NCBI GenBank assembly: GCA_003446975.1 | Contig: DMAP01000320.1 | Span: 1-13,119 of the forward strand | Reading direction: 5' to 3' | Length of the DNA stretch: 13,119 nucleotides | Source of the DNA: Clostridiales bacterium | GTDB taxonomy: Bacteria > Bacillota > Clostridia > Tissierellales > Dethiosulfatibacteraceae | In this document: piece after piece, positions 6,879 to 13,119 of the stretch | How positions within the stretch are numbered: position 1 is the stretch's first letter | How the letters are laid out: each line of letters opens with the position of its first letter | Translations under genes and position numbers: made by a program | Notes under the pieces: model-generated | What the model was told of the DNA's origin: nothing | The model's database searches: none | What the model saw: only the letters and a program-made list of their open reading frames with translations

Positions 6879-8724
6879 GCATTTGTTTGAAGAAATTCTG
6901 TTAAGGGTAGAGAAGCCGGCTAGATACACCGGTGGGGAACTGAATTCAGTTGTCAAGGATAAGGAAAACGTGAAAATCAGATTTGCTTTTGCTTTCCCAG
7001 ATGTTTATGAGGTGGGAATGTCACATCTGGGCATGCACATCATTTACAATCTACTGAACAGCTATCCTGATATATGGTGCGAAAGGGTGTTTGCGCCATG
7101 GACGGATATGGAAAAGGAACTGAGAAGCCATGAAATGGAGTTGTTTACGCTGGAGAGCAATGACAGCCTGAAAGACTTTGATTTTGTCGGCTTCACATTA
7201 CAGTATGAAATGAGCTACACCAACATCCTGAACATGCTGCAGCTTTCAGGCATACCATTGGAAAGCAAAAAAAGAGATGAATCCTTTCCGCTTGTCGTTG
7301 CAGGGGGACCCTGTGCATTCAATCCTGAGCCATTGCATGAATTCATCGATATTTTTTTTATTGGCGAAAGCGAGGAACTTCTTCCTGAAGTCATGGCTCT
7401 TTATGATAAACACAAGAAAAAAGGTTATTCTAAATTAGCCTTTCTTAGAGAAGCCTGTCAGATTGAAGGAATTTATGTGCCGTCTTTCTATGATGTTGTC
7501 TATGAAGACAGCGGAAAGATAGCTAATAGAATAAAGCTATATGATAAGGCACCGGATGTGATAAAGAAGAGAATTATCAAGGATTTGAACAAGTCATACT
7601 TCCCGGACAAGATTATTGTACCATTCATTGAAACGGTCCATGACCGCATCGTTCTTGAGATTTTTAGAGGATGCACAAGGGGATGCCGATTTTGCCAAGC
7701 CGGCATGATCTACAGGCCGGTAAGAGAGAAGTCTGTCGAGACATTGTTGGCACAGACTGAGTTGCTCCTGGATAGCACAGGCCATGAGGAGATATCTCTT
7801 TCATCTTTAAGCACAGGGGATTATTCAAAGCTTATAGAGTTGTCACAGGCCTTGCTGGATAAGTACGAGGAGCGAAGAATAGGACTATCCTTGCCATCCT
7901 TGAGACTGGACTCGATTACATTTGGGTTAATTGAAAGAGTTCAAAAGGTAAGAAAATCCGGACTAACATTTGCGCCAGAAGCCGGATCTCAAAGAATGCG
8001 GGATGTGATTAATAAAAACATTACCGAGGAAGATATACTTGGTTCGGTGAAAACAGCTTTTGAGTTGGGGTGGTCCAATATCAAGCTGTATTTTATGGTT
8101 GGCTTGCCAGGCGAAACAAGAGATGATATTTACGGCATCAAAGAAATGGTCTACAAAATCAAAGACGCTTTCTTTGACAGACCAAGGGAGCTTATCAGAG
8201 GGAATTTCAATATCAATGTCAGTGCGGCATGCTTTGTACCTAAACCCTTCACACCATTTCAATGGGATCCGCAGAACTCGGTTAAGGAGTTCCAGGATAA
8301 AACCGGGTATTTGAAGCGAGAAATCAAAGATAGGAAGATATCATTTTCATATCATGATCCAAAGCTCAGCAATCTTGAGGGAGTTTTCGCTTTGGGAGAC
8401 AGGCGCGTAGCAAATGGCATGAAGAAAGCCTTTGAGATGGGTTGCACCTTCGACGGATGGGGAGACCAGTTTGATTATGAGAAATGGTTGGCCGCCTTCA
8501 AAGAGGAAAATATATCCATGGATTTTTACAATGGAAGAAAAAAAGAGTACAATGAAATACTGCCTTGGGATTTTATTGATTGCGGTATCAGAAAAGAATA
8601 CCTGATAGACGAGAAGGAGAAATCTCTAAAAGGTATCACAACAGATGATTGCAGGATCAATTGTTCAGGCTGTGGTGTCAATACAAGTTTAGTTGGAGGT
8701 CCTTGCTTTGAAGATAGTATTTAA
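6871..8724 (+). CDS. TIGR03960-type radical SAM protein (B12-binding-like N-terminus)
   Basis: A 617-residue protein. The N-terminal region (about 1-190) has the fold-typical pattern of the B12-binding-like domain of this family (FPDVYEVGMSHLGMHIIYNLL; VAGGPCAFNPEP), but no classic DxHxxG cobalamin motif. The radical SAM core starts near 255 with the cluster C268-x3-C272-x2-C275 in FRGCTRGCRFCQAG, which binds the [4Fe-4S] that cleaves S-adenosylmethionine. The C-terminus ends with DDCRINCSGCGVN, a second Cys group. Length and motifs match the TIGR03960 group, whose substrate is unknown to me; its regular place beside ribosomal genes suggests RNA or ribosome modification, which is inference. 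The TTG start has AAGAGG eight bases upstream and overlaps nfo. The 3' end overlaps its partner gene by 17 bases. Confidence 0.88.
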   Translation: MNKHLFEEILLRVEKPARYTGGELNSVVKDKENVKIRFAFAFPDVYEVGMSHLGMHIIYNLLNSYPDIWCERVFAPWTDMEKELRSHEMELFTLESNDSLKDFDFVGFTLQYEMSYTNILNMLQLSGIPLESKKRDESFPLVVAGGPCAFNPEPLHEFIDIFFIGESEELLPEVMALYDKHKKKGYSKLAFLREACQIEGIYVPSFYDVVYEDSGKIANRIKLYDKAPDVIKKRIIKDLNKSYFPDKIIVPFIETVHDRIVLEIFRGCTRGCRFCQAGMIYRPVREKSVETLLAQTELLLDSTGHEEISLSSLSTGDYSKLIELSQALLDKYEERRIGLSLPSLRLDSITFGLIERVQKVRKSGLTFAPEAGSQRMRDVINKNITEEDILGSVKTAFELGWSNIKLYFMVGLPGETRDDIYGIKEMVYKIKDAFFDRPRELIRGNFNINVSAACFVPKPFTPFQWDPQNSVKEFQDKTGYLKREIKDRKISFSYHDPKLSNLEGVFALGDRRVANGMKKAFEMGCTFDGWGDQFDYEKWLAAFKEENISMDFYNGRKKEYNEILPWDFIDCGIRKEYLIDEKEKSLKGITTDDCRINCSGCGVNTSLVGGPCFEDSI

Positions 8725-9379
8725 ATACACCAAATTGGGCAAGTTGAAATTTATCTCACACCTTGACAATCTGAGAGTACTGCAGAGAGCTTTGAGACGA
8801 ACAGGAATCATGGCTAAGTATTCAGAAGGCTTCAATCCTCACCCGAAATTGAGTATAGCCTACCCTTTATCCCTTGGAGTAGAGAGCATCGGGGAAATAG
8901 CTGAGGTAGAAATCCTTTCGGATATGGCGATTCATGACTTTATATCCAGGATGAATGATTGTCTACCTCAAGGGATGCTTATAACAGAGGCCTCCGAGTA
9001 TTTGGGCAACCAATCGGTACCTTCCATGGTTTGCTCTCAGGTCTATCGTTTTATCATCACGCATGATAACCCTACATCAGTTGATGAGACAATCAATTCT
9101 CTGCCTGGGTTGCTACAGAATGATTATGTCATCACAAGAGAGAAAAAAAAGAAGAACAAGCTGATCCGAAAAGAATTGAATGTTACCTCCTACATATCAG
9201 AGATTGAATTGATTGGTACCAATCAGTTGGATGTTGAGATCAGAATTGTCATACAAGTAAGTGATAGTGGCAGTTTGAAGGTTGAAGAAGTTAAGAATTT
9301 CATATATAATAGCCTGAGTGGCATTACAGGTATTGAGATACAGAGAACAGCACTTAATTTTATTGACAAAGTAATATAA
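8708..9379 (+). CDS. TIGR03936/DUF2344 radical SAM-associated protein
   Basis: A 223-residue protein that regularly accompanies TIGR03960 radical SAM proteins and is fused to them in some bacteria. The N-terminal segment KLKFISHLDNLRVLQRALRRTGI followed by YSEGFNPHPKLSIAYPLSLGVES is the family hallmark. The start is TTG 8708: GGAGGT (8695-8700) lies seven bases upstream and the protein then begins right at the conserved KIVFKYTKLGKLKF strand. An earlier in-frame TTG at 8693 overlaps that ribosome site and is rejected. The start lies inside the previous gene, so translation is probably coupled. A strong promoter for rplU lies across its last codons. The function is not established; a role in substrate handling for the radical SAM partner is inferred. 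Confidence 0.86.
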   Translation: MKIVFKYTKLGKLKFISHLDNLRVLQRALRRTGIMAKYSEGFNPHPKLSIAYPLSLGVESIGEIAEVEILSDMAIHDFISRMNDCLPQGMLITEASEYLGNQSVPSMVCSQVYRFIITHDNPTSVDETINSLPGLLQNDYVITREKKKKNKLIRKELNVTSYISEIELIGTNQLDVEIRIVIQVSDSGSLKVEEVKNFIYNSLSGITGIEIQRTALNFIDKVI

Positions 9380-9391
9380 ATTAGGTATAAT
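9363..9391 (+). promoter_or_regulatory. Consensus sigma-A promoter of the rplU operon
   Basis: TTGACA (9363-9368) and TATAAT (9386-9391) match consensus exactly with the optimal 17-base spacer. It overlaps the stop codon of the upstream gene (9377-9379). Transcription should begin near 9397-9399, giving a leader of about 75 bases before rplU. Confidence 0.9.
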
Positions 9392-9399
9392 ACTTATTT

Positions 9400-9468
9400 G
9401 TAAGCAGCCGCACTGAACAGGTTTTAAACGAAAGTACCTGCAAAGGCGAGACTGGGTAGAGGAGGTGT
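9400..9468 (+). ncRNA. Ribosomal protein L21 leader-like RNA
   Basis: The leader between the rplU promoter and start codon contains a nested hairpin: CAGGT (9418-9422) pairs with ACCTG (9436-9440), and outside it GCC (9407-9409) can pair with GGC (9445-9447). The stretch GGCGAGACTGGGTAGAGGAGG then leads into the ribosome site. Position, size and the look of the sequence fit the L21 leader, a cis-regulatory RNA known upstream of rplU in Firmicutes and thought to mediate autogenous control by bL21. I recognise it by context and structure, not by a covariance search. ACCT at 9436-9439 could alternatively pair with AGGT of the ribosome site, which would allow control of translation; this is speculative. 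Confidence 0.72.
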
Positions 9469-9474
9469 TTTATT

Positions 9475-9786
9475 ATGTACGCAATAATTGAAACTGGTGG
9501 GAAACAATACAAAGTCCAGGAAGGCGATGTTATAAGAATCGAGAAGTTGGATTTGGCTGAAGGTGATACTGTTACATTTGACAAGGTGTTGCTATTGTCC
9601 AAGGAAGATGGTATAACTGCAGGGAAGCCATATCTTGAAGGCGTTACTGTAGACGCGGTGGTCGAAGGACAAGGCAAAGCCAAGAAAATCATTGTTTTCA
9701 AGTTCAAACCGAAAATAGACTACAGAAGAAAGCAAGGGCATAGACAACCATATACACAAGTCAAAATTGAAAAAATAGTTGGTTAA
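9475..9786 (+). CDS. rplU: 50S ribosomal protein bL21
   Basis: A 103-residue protein that binds 23S rRNA in the large subunit. The sequence begins MYAIIETGGKQYKVQEGDVIRIEKL and ends with the conserved FKFKPKIDYRRKQGHRQPYTQVKI block, both diagnostic of bL21. Length is standard. The start has an excellent GGAGGTG (9461-9467) seven bases upstream. It is the first gene of an rplU-prp-rpmA transcript driven by a consensus promoter and preceded by an L21-leader-like RNA. Confidence 0.97.
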   Translation: MYAIIETGGKQYKVQEGDVIRIEKLDLAEGDTVTFDKVLLLSKEDGITAGKPYLEGVTVDAVVEGQGKAKKIIVFKFKPKIDYRRKQGHRQPYTQVKIEKIVG

Positions 9787-9789
9787 GCT

Positions 9790-10119
9790 ATGATAAGAAT
9801 CATCCTAGTCCGTAATAAAAGCAAATATGTCGGGTACGAAATAAGCGGGCATGCCCGCTATGCCAAAAGCGGTTATGATATAATCTGCTCGGCTGTATCC
9901 ATACTGGCATATACAACGTTGAATTCCATGTCGACTGTAGCAAATATTCTGGAACAAGAAATGACGTACGCTATAGATGAGAAAAATGGAGATATGCGTT
10001 TACGCTTGATACAGACAAACATGAAGACAGATATTATTCTGAAAACATTTGAAACAGGAATAAAACTATTATTAGAAGATTATAGTCAATATATAAGCCT
10101 TGATTATAAGGAGGTGTAG
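9790..10119 (+). CDS. prp: Ribosomal-processing cysteine protease Prp
   Basis: A 109-residue protease (YsxB family) that removes the N-terminal extension of bL27 in Firmicutes and related bacteria. The catalytic pair is visible: His21 in the SGHARYAKSGYDIICSAVS segment and Cys33 in the same segment, matching His22 and Cys34 of the S. aureus enzyme. The gene lies between rplU and rpmA, whose product is its substrate. The ATG comes three bases after the rplU stop and has no recognisable Shine-Dalgarno site, unlike both neighbours, so translation probably depends on coupling to rplU and yields less protein. That fits an enzyme needed in small amounts. Confidence 0.94.
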   Translation: MIRIILVRNKSKYVGYEISGHARYAKSGYDIICSAVSILAYTTLNSMSTVANILEQEMTYAIDEKNGDMRLRLIQTNMKTDIILKTFETGIKLLLEDYSQYISLDYKEV

Positions 10120-10121
10120 CG

Positions 10122-10409
10122 ATGATAGCAAAATTGAATATCCAATTATTTGCACATAAGAAGGGTGTAGGTAGTTCAAGAAACGGTAGAGACAGTGCGT
10201 CAAAGAGACTCGGGTTGAAGAGAGCTGATGGTCAGTTTGTACTGGCTGGCAATATTCTTGTAAGACAAAGGGGAACTAAATTGCATCCTGGAAACAACGT
10301 TGGCATAGGTGGAGATGATACACTTTTTGCATTAGTTGATGGCGTAGTTAAGTTTGAGAGAAAAGACAAGAAGCGAAAAAAAGTAAGCGTATACCCACAA
10401 GAAGCATAA
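10122..10409 (+). CDS. rpmA: 50S ribosomal protein bL27 (with Prp-cleaved N-terminal extension)
   Basis: A 95-residue protein whose mature N-terminus reaches towards the peptidyl transferase centre. The body HKKGVGSSRNGRDSASKRLGLKRADG and QRGTKLHPGNNVGIGGDDTLFA is diagnostic. The N-terminus MIAKLNIQLFAHKKG carries the Firmicutes-type extension; by comparison with S. aureus (MLKLNLQFFASKKG) Prp should cut between Phe10 and Ala11. A strong AAGGAGGTG (10108-10116) overlaps the end of prp, and the ATG starts two bases after its stop. An intrinsic terminator follows at 10415. Confidence 0.97.
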   Translation: MIAKLNIQLFAHKKGVGSSRNGRDSASKRLGLKRADGQFVLAGNILVRQRGTKLHPGNNVGIGGDDTLFALVDGVVKFERKDKKRKKVSVYPQEA

Positions 10410-10414
10410 ATCTG

Positions 10415-10440
10415 ACCTACCTTTAAGGTAGGTTTTTTTT
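10415..10440 (+). terminator. Intrinsic terminator between rpmA and obgE
   Basis: Stem ACCTACC (10415-10421) and GGTAGGT (10427-10433) with loop TTTAA, followed by an uninterrupted T-run to 10440. The hairpin is only about 20 bases before the obgE start, with no evident promoter after it, so obgE is likely reached by partial readthrough. Confidence 0.88.
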
Positions 10441-10461
10441 GCATTAAGAGGAAGTGATTAA

Positions 10462-11736
10462 ATGTTTGTAGATATTGCAAAGATACATGTCAAGGCTGGT
10501 AAAGGCGGAAATGGCTCAGTAGCTTTCAGACGGGAAAAATACGAGCCTATGGGGGGTCCTGCAGGGGGAGATGGTGGAAAAGGCGGTGATATTATTATCA
10601 TTGCCGATGAAAGCTATAGAACGCTGATGGATTTCAAATACAAAAAATTATTTAAAGCACCAAACGGTGAAGATGGTAGAAACAAAAAGCAATATGGCGC
10701 AAAAGGCGAAGATCTGATTTTGAAAGTTCCTGTGGGGACACTTGTCAAGGATGAGGAAACCGGAATCATATTGGCGGACTTAAATAGGGATCAGCAATCA
10801 TTTGTTGTTGTCAAAGGCGGTCGCGGTGGAAGAGGCAATACAAAATTCAAAAGCTCTATCAGAAGAACACCAAGATTTGCAGAACCAGGTGGTATTCCAG
10901 AGGAAAGATGGATTGTGCTGGAACTGAAACTGATTGCGGATGTAGGCTTGATCGGATTTCCAAATGTTGGAAAATCAACCTTTCTATCTGTGACTACCAG
11001 TGCAAATCCAAAGATAGCGAATTATCATTTTACAACATTGAAACCAAACCTTGGGGTGGTTAAAATGCCATCAGGAGAGACTTTTGTATTGGCCGACATA
11101 CCAGGACTTATAGAAGGCGCATCTCAGGGGATAGGTTTAGGACACGAGTTTTTAAGACATATCGAGAGGACAAGACTGTTGCTGCATGTGATAGATATTT
11201 CAGGTCAGGAAGGGCGAAATCCCATTGATGACTTCCACAAAATAAATGAAGAGTTGCGTACTTACAGTGACAAATTGGCAGAAAAAAAACAAATCATTGT
11301 TTTAAACAAAATAGATTTGCCAGGTGTTGAAGACAATATTAATCTGGTGAGAAACCAACTGGGGGACAGTTATCAGATTTTTGAGATATCTGCAGCGACT
11401 GGGCGTGGCATAAAAGAAGTTCTATATGCCGCATTGGAAATGATGAAGTCAATTCCTCCCGAAGAGACCCTTTATGATGAATCAGAGGTTATCAAGCTTC
11501 ACAATATTGCAAGGAAAGACACCATCAATGTCTATAAAAGAAATGAAGTTTATGTGGCTGATGGCTATTTCCTGGACGTACTTGTTGAGTCAACCAATTT
11601 TGAAGACACCGAATCAATCAGGAATTTTCAAAAAGTGTTAAATGATAAAGGCGTTGTTGACAGATTGAGAGAGCTTGGAGCCACAGAAGGCGATACAGTT
11701 GAGATATGCGGAATAGAGTTTGATTTTATTGAATAG
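10462..11736 (+). CDS. obgE: GTPase Obg (50S assembly)
   Basis: A 424-residue P-loop GTPase that binds the 50S subunit and acts in its late assembly and in the stringent and stress response. The glycine-rich Obg fold comes first (about 1-158; KIHVKAGKGGNGSVAFRREKY, GGPAGGDGGKGGD). The G domain follows: G1 GFPNVGKS at 165-172, G3 DIPG at 212-215, G4 NKID at 282-285, and a SAATGRG G5 region. A C-terminal OCT domain (about 345-424) is the Gram-positive-type tail. Length is normal for Firmicutes. The ATG has AGAGGAAGTG upstream. It follows the rpmA terminator closely and is followed ten bases later by yhbY, with which it is co-transcribed. Confidence 0.96.
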   Translation: MFVDIAKIHVKAGKGGNGSVAFRREKYEPMGGPAGGDGGKGGDIIIIADESYRTLMDFKYKKLFKAPNGEDGRNKKQYGAKGEDLILKVPVGTLVKDEETGIILADLNRDQQSFVVVKGGRGGRGNTKFKSSIRRTPRFAEPGGIPEERWIVLELKLIADVGLIGFPNVGKSTFLSVTTSANPKIANYHFTTLKPNLGVVKMPSGETFVLADIPGLIEGASQGIGLGHEFLRHIERTRLLLHVIDISGQEGRNPIDDFHKINEELRTYSDKLAEKKQIIVLNKIDLPGVEDNINLVRNQLGDSYQIFEISAATGRGIKEVLYAALEMMKSIPPEETLYDESEVIKLHNIARKDTINVYKRNEVYVADGYFLDVLVESTNFEDTESIRNFQKVLNDKGVVDRLRELGATEGDTVEICGIEFDFIE

Positions 11737-11745
11737 AGGTGAACC

Positions 11746-12033
11746 ATGATTACAGGAAAGCAAAGAAGTTATTTGAAATCACTGGCAAACAGCATTGATC
11801 CAATTGTAAATATCGGGAAGAACGGCATAACGGAAAACCTGATAAAACAAGCGGATGGTGCCTTGGAAGCAAGAGAGTTGGTAAAGTTCAAGATTTTAAA
11901 CAATGTGGATCTGGAAGCCAACAACACAGCTAGTGAACTGGCCGAAATACTGGGAGCAGAGTTTGTTGTCAGCATCGGCAGAAAATTTGTCCTTTACAGA
12001 GAATCTGATGAAAAAATAATTAAATTACCATAA
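11746..12033 (+). CDS. yhbY: CRM-domain ribosome assembly RNA-binding protein YhbY
   Basis: A 95-residue single CRM domain that binds pre-50S particles during 23S rRNA maturation. The sequence MITGKQRSYLKSLANSIDPIVNIGKNGITENLI, with the GxxG-type GKNG loop, and the ELVKFKIL segment are diagnostic. The ATG has GAGGTG (within TAGAGGTGAACC) upstream and lies ten bases after obgE. In many Firmicutes nadD follows in the same operon; here a terminator follows at once. Confidence 0.94.
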   Translation: MITGKQRSYLKSLANSIDPIVNIGKNGITENLIKQADGALEARELVKFKILNNVDLEANNTASELAEILGAEFVVSIGRKFVLYRESDEKIIKLP

Positions 12034-12034
12034 T

Positions 12035-12061
12035 AAAAAAGCACCCGAGAGGTGCTTTTTT
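12035..12061 (+). terminator. Bidirectional intrinsic terminator (yhbY / tetR)
   Basis: GCACC (12041-12045) pairs with GGTGC (12051-12055) around loop CGAGA. Six A before and six T after extend the symmetry. It follows yhbY by one base, and on the minus strand follows the tetR stop codon directly, so it can end both convergent transcripts. Confidence 0.88.
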
Positions 12062-12719
12062 ATATCAGCAATTTAACTCTAGATGAATCGATTGTCTTAT
12101 GCAGCTCTTTAGTCCTTAAAACATATTTATAGATGGCATCATTGTCAACTCCGAAAAGCCTAGGGGTGCATCCAATCAAAACATTGACCATATCATCGTA
12201 AGTGATCGTCAGATCGCCCGAAAAATATTTTTTGATAATGTTGATAGAGCCACCGGTTTCCAATGCCGAATAGCACTTGATAAGATTCATATCAATATTG
12301 TAGTCGTTCTTTTTGTTGATATTTATAAAGTTGTTCAGGGAGTATTCCTCTATGATTTTCACAACGATTTTTTCGTTGATGGTCTCTTTGAAAAACCTTA
12401 GGTTATTGGGATTATTGAAAATTATATCATAGGCAACTCTTTCTTTCGCCATATAAAAAAGGATAAGATCTTCTTCTTTGTTGCAGACATCACAGACGAT
12501 ATTATCCAGGTTTTCAAAAAAATCAGTAAAAATGATTTTTATGATATTATTTTTAGTCTTAAAGTAATAAGAGAGCAGCCCAAGATTTACCGATGCCAGA
12601 TCGGCTATTTTCTGAACCGTCGTGTTATTGAATCCCTGCAGATAAAAAAGGGATTTAGAAGCATTGATGATGTTGTTTCTGGTTTCTATTCCTTTCTTAT
12701 ATCGTTTAATAAGAATCAC
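12060..12719 (-). CDS. TetR-family transcriptional regulator
   Basis: About 216-219 residues. The N-terminal helix-turn-helix domain is clear: TRNNIINASKSLFYLQGF, then NTTVQKIADLASVNLGLLSYYF, then KTKNNIIKIIF, which is the standard TetR pattern. The C-terminal ligand domain is not assignable to a subfamily. The protein is unusually rich in Asn, Ile and Lys and its DNA looks more AT-rich than its neighbours, which may point to a different origin. The start is uncertain. GTG at 12719 is the only canonical choice near the domain but has no ribosome site. ATT at 12710 is placed five bases after GGGGTGA and would give a protein beginning KRYKKGIETR after the first residue. A TTG at 12767 lies upstream of the promoter and is rejected. 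It is divergent from thyX across a shared control region. Confidence 0.85.
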   Translation of the reverse strand: MILIKRYKKGIETRNNIINASKSLFYLQGFNNTTVQKIADLASVNLGLLSYYFKTKNNIIKIIFTDFFENLDNIVCDVCNKEEDLILFYMAKERVAYDIIFNNPNNLRFFKETINEKIVVKIIEEYSLNNFININKKNDYNIDMNLIKCYSALETGGSINIIKKYFSGDLTITYDDMVNVLIGCTPRLFGVDNDAIYKYVLRTKELHKTIDSSRVKLLI

Positions 12720-12731
12720 CCCACTGTTAAT

Positions 12732-12760
12732 AATATAACAAATTATAAAGTTTGTGACAA
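12732..12760 (-). promoter_or_regulatory. tetR promoter
   Basis: On the minus strand TTGTCA (12760-12755) and TATATT (12737-12732) are separated by 17 bases. The -35 overlaps the -35 of the divergent thyX promoter. Transcription would begin near 12725, giving a very short leader. Confidence 0.65.
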
Positions 12761-12773
12761 TACCCAATATTGT
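12738..12773. promoter_or_regulatory. Two adjacent inverted repeats, candidate TetR operators
   Basis: Repeat A: ACAAA (12738-12742) and TTTGT (12751-12755), an imperfect 18-base palindrome lying in the tetR promoter spacer. Repeat B: ACAATA (12757-12762) and TATTGT (12768-12773), perfect six-base arms around CCCAA, lying within the thyX promoter spacer. The half-sites are near-identical, and the two centres are about 18-19 bases apart. Binding of the divergent TetR protein is inferred from location and symmetry. Confidence 0.55.
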
Positions 12774-12780
12774 GTATAAT
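12752..12780 (+). promoter_or_regulatory. thyX promoter
   Basis: TTGTGA (12752-12757) and TATAAT (12775-12780) with a 17-base spacer, about 38 bases before the thyX ATG. Inverted repeat B fills most of the spacer. Confidence 0.7.
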
Positions 12781-12817
12781 GATATTTAGTAAATATTATT
12801 TAAGATAAGGAGCACAT

Positions 12818-13119
12818 ATGGATACTTTGTTGAGAGTAAAACTTGTAGAACACACTCCGAATCCGGAAAAAATTGTGGCCGCTGCAGCCAAATTGTGTTA
12901 TTCGGATATGTCAGGGGATGAGATAATCGAAGATTTGACTCAGGAGAAAGCCGAAAGTTTCATCAAAATGCTAATGAAATTAGGACATCAGTCTCCTGTG
13001 GAGCATGTCAGCTTTACATTTGCCATTGAAGGTGTCAGCAGAACACTGACACATCAATTGGTTAGACATAGAATCGCCAGCTATAGCCAGAGATCACAGA
13101 GATATGTGACGGAAGGCCA
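12818..13119 (+). CDS. thyX: Flavin-dependent thymidylate synthase ThyX (5' part)
   Basis: One hundred complete codons are visible before the window ends. ThyX makes dTMP from dUMP using methylenetetrahydrofolate, FAD and NADPH, and replaces ThyA in many anaerobes. The ThyX signature RHRx7S is present as RHRIASYSQRS at residues 83-93, preceded by the HQSPVEHVSFTFAIEGVSRTLTHQL segment typical of the FAD/dUMP-binding fold. The ATG at 12818 has AAGGAG (12807-12812) five bases upstream. It has its own promoter, overlapping that of the divergent tetR gene, which makes control by that regulator plausible. Confidence 0.95.
   Translation, partial: MDTLLRVKLVEHTPNPEKIVAAAAKLCYSDMSGDEIIEDLTQEKAESFIKMLMKLGHQSPVEHVSFTFAIEGVSRTLTHQLVRHRIASYSQRSQRYVTEG

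Noticed and set aside
8693..8707. Earlier TTG start for the TIGR03936 gene
   Set aside because: It overlaps the GGAGGT ribosome site that serves TTG 8708, and the family core begins right after 8708.
12720..12767. TTG start giving a longer TetR protein
   Set aside because: It lies upstream of the tetR -35 box, so it would not be in the transcript, and the extra residues match nothing in TetR proteins.

Overview
The window is AT-rich, gene-dense DNA from a low-GC Firmicute, most likely a member of the Clostridia. Three things support this: strong Shine-Dalgarno sites with frequent TTG/GTG starts, the bL21 - Prp - bL27 - Obg - YhbY block, and a bL27 carrying the Firmicutes-type N-terminal extension that Prp removes. 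The species cannot be fixed from the sequence. Nearly all of it is chromosomal housekeeping content. I see no insertion sequence, prophage, CRISPR array, tRNA or rRNA, and no stretch over 300 bases without a gene.

Layout. (1) 1-1140: the 3' end of an RsuA-type 16S rRNA pseudouridine synthase, then a small conserved gene of unknown function. (2) 1143-1718: a convergent, membrane-anchored mini-MltG-like protein without the catalytic domain; a bidirectional terminator separates it from the previous gene. (3) 1719-4146: an RluA-family pseudouridine synthase and a nucleoside kinase whose N-terminus resembles the threonyl-tRNA synthetase editing region but has no TGS domain. (4) 4143-5932, minus strand: a LutC/YkgG-domain Cys-rich protein followed by rodA, whose stop codon overlaps the kinase stop. 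(5) 6027-9379: nfo (endonuclease IV), a TIGR03960-type radical SAM protein and its TIGR03936/DUF2344 partner, all overlapping. (6) 9363-12061: a consensus promoter and an L21-leader-like RNA, then rplU-prp-rpmA, a terminator, obgE, yhbY and a second terminator. (7) 12060-13119: a TetR-family regulator divergent from thyX, which runs off the window.

How the genes work together. Much of the window concerns ribosome biogenesis: rRNA pseudouridylation, bL21 and bL27 synthesis, maturation of bL27 by Prp, and 50S assembly by Obg and YhbY. RodA and the MltG-like protein belong to the cell envelope. Nfo, the nucleoside kinase and ThyX belong to DNA repair and nucleotide supply.

I did not find a wholly new multi-gene system. 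The observations most worth following are the compact tetR/thyX control region with two side-by-side inverted repeats, the possible ATT start of tetR, the TGS-less kinase, the catalytic-domain-free MltG-like protein, the absence of RNase G beside the radical SAM pair, and the terminator placed before obgE with no evident promoter after it.
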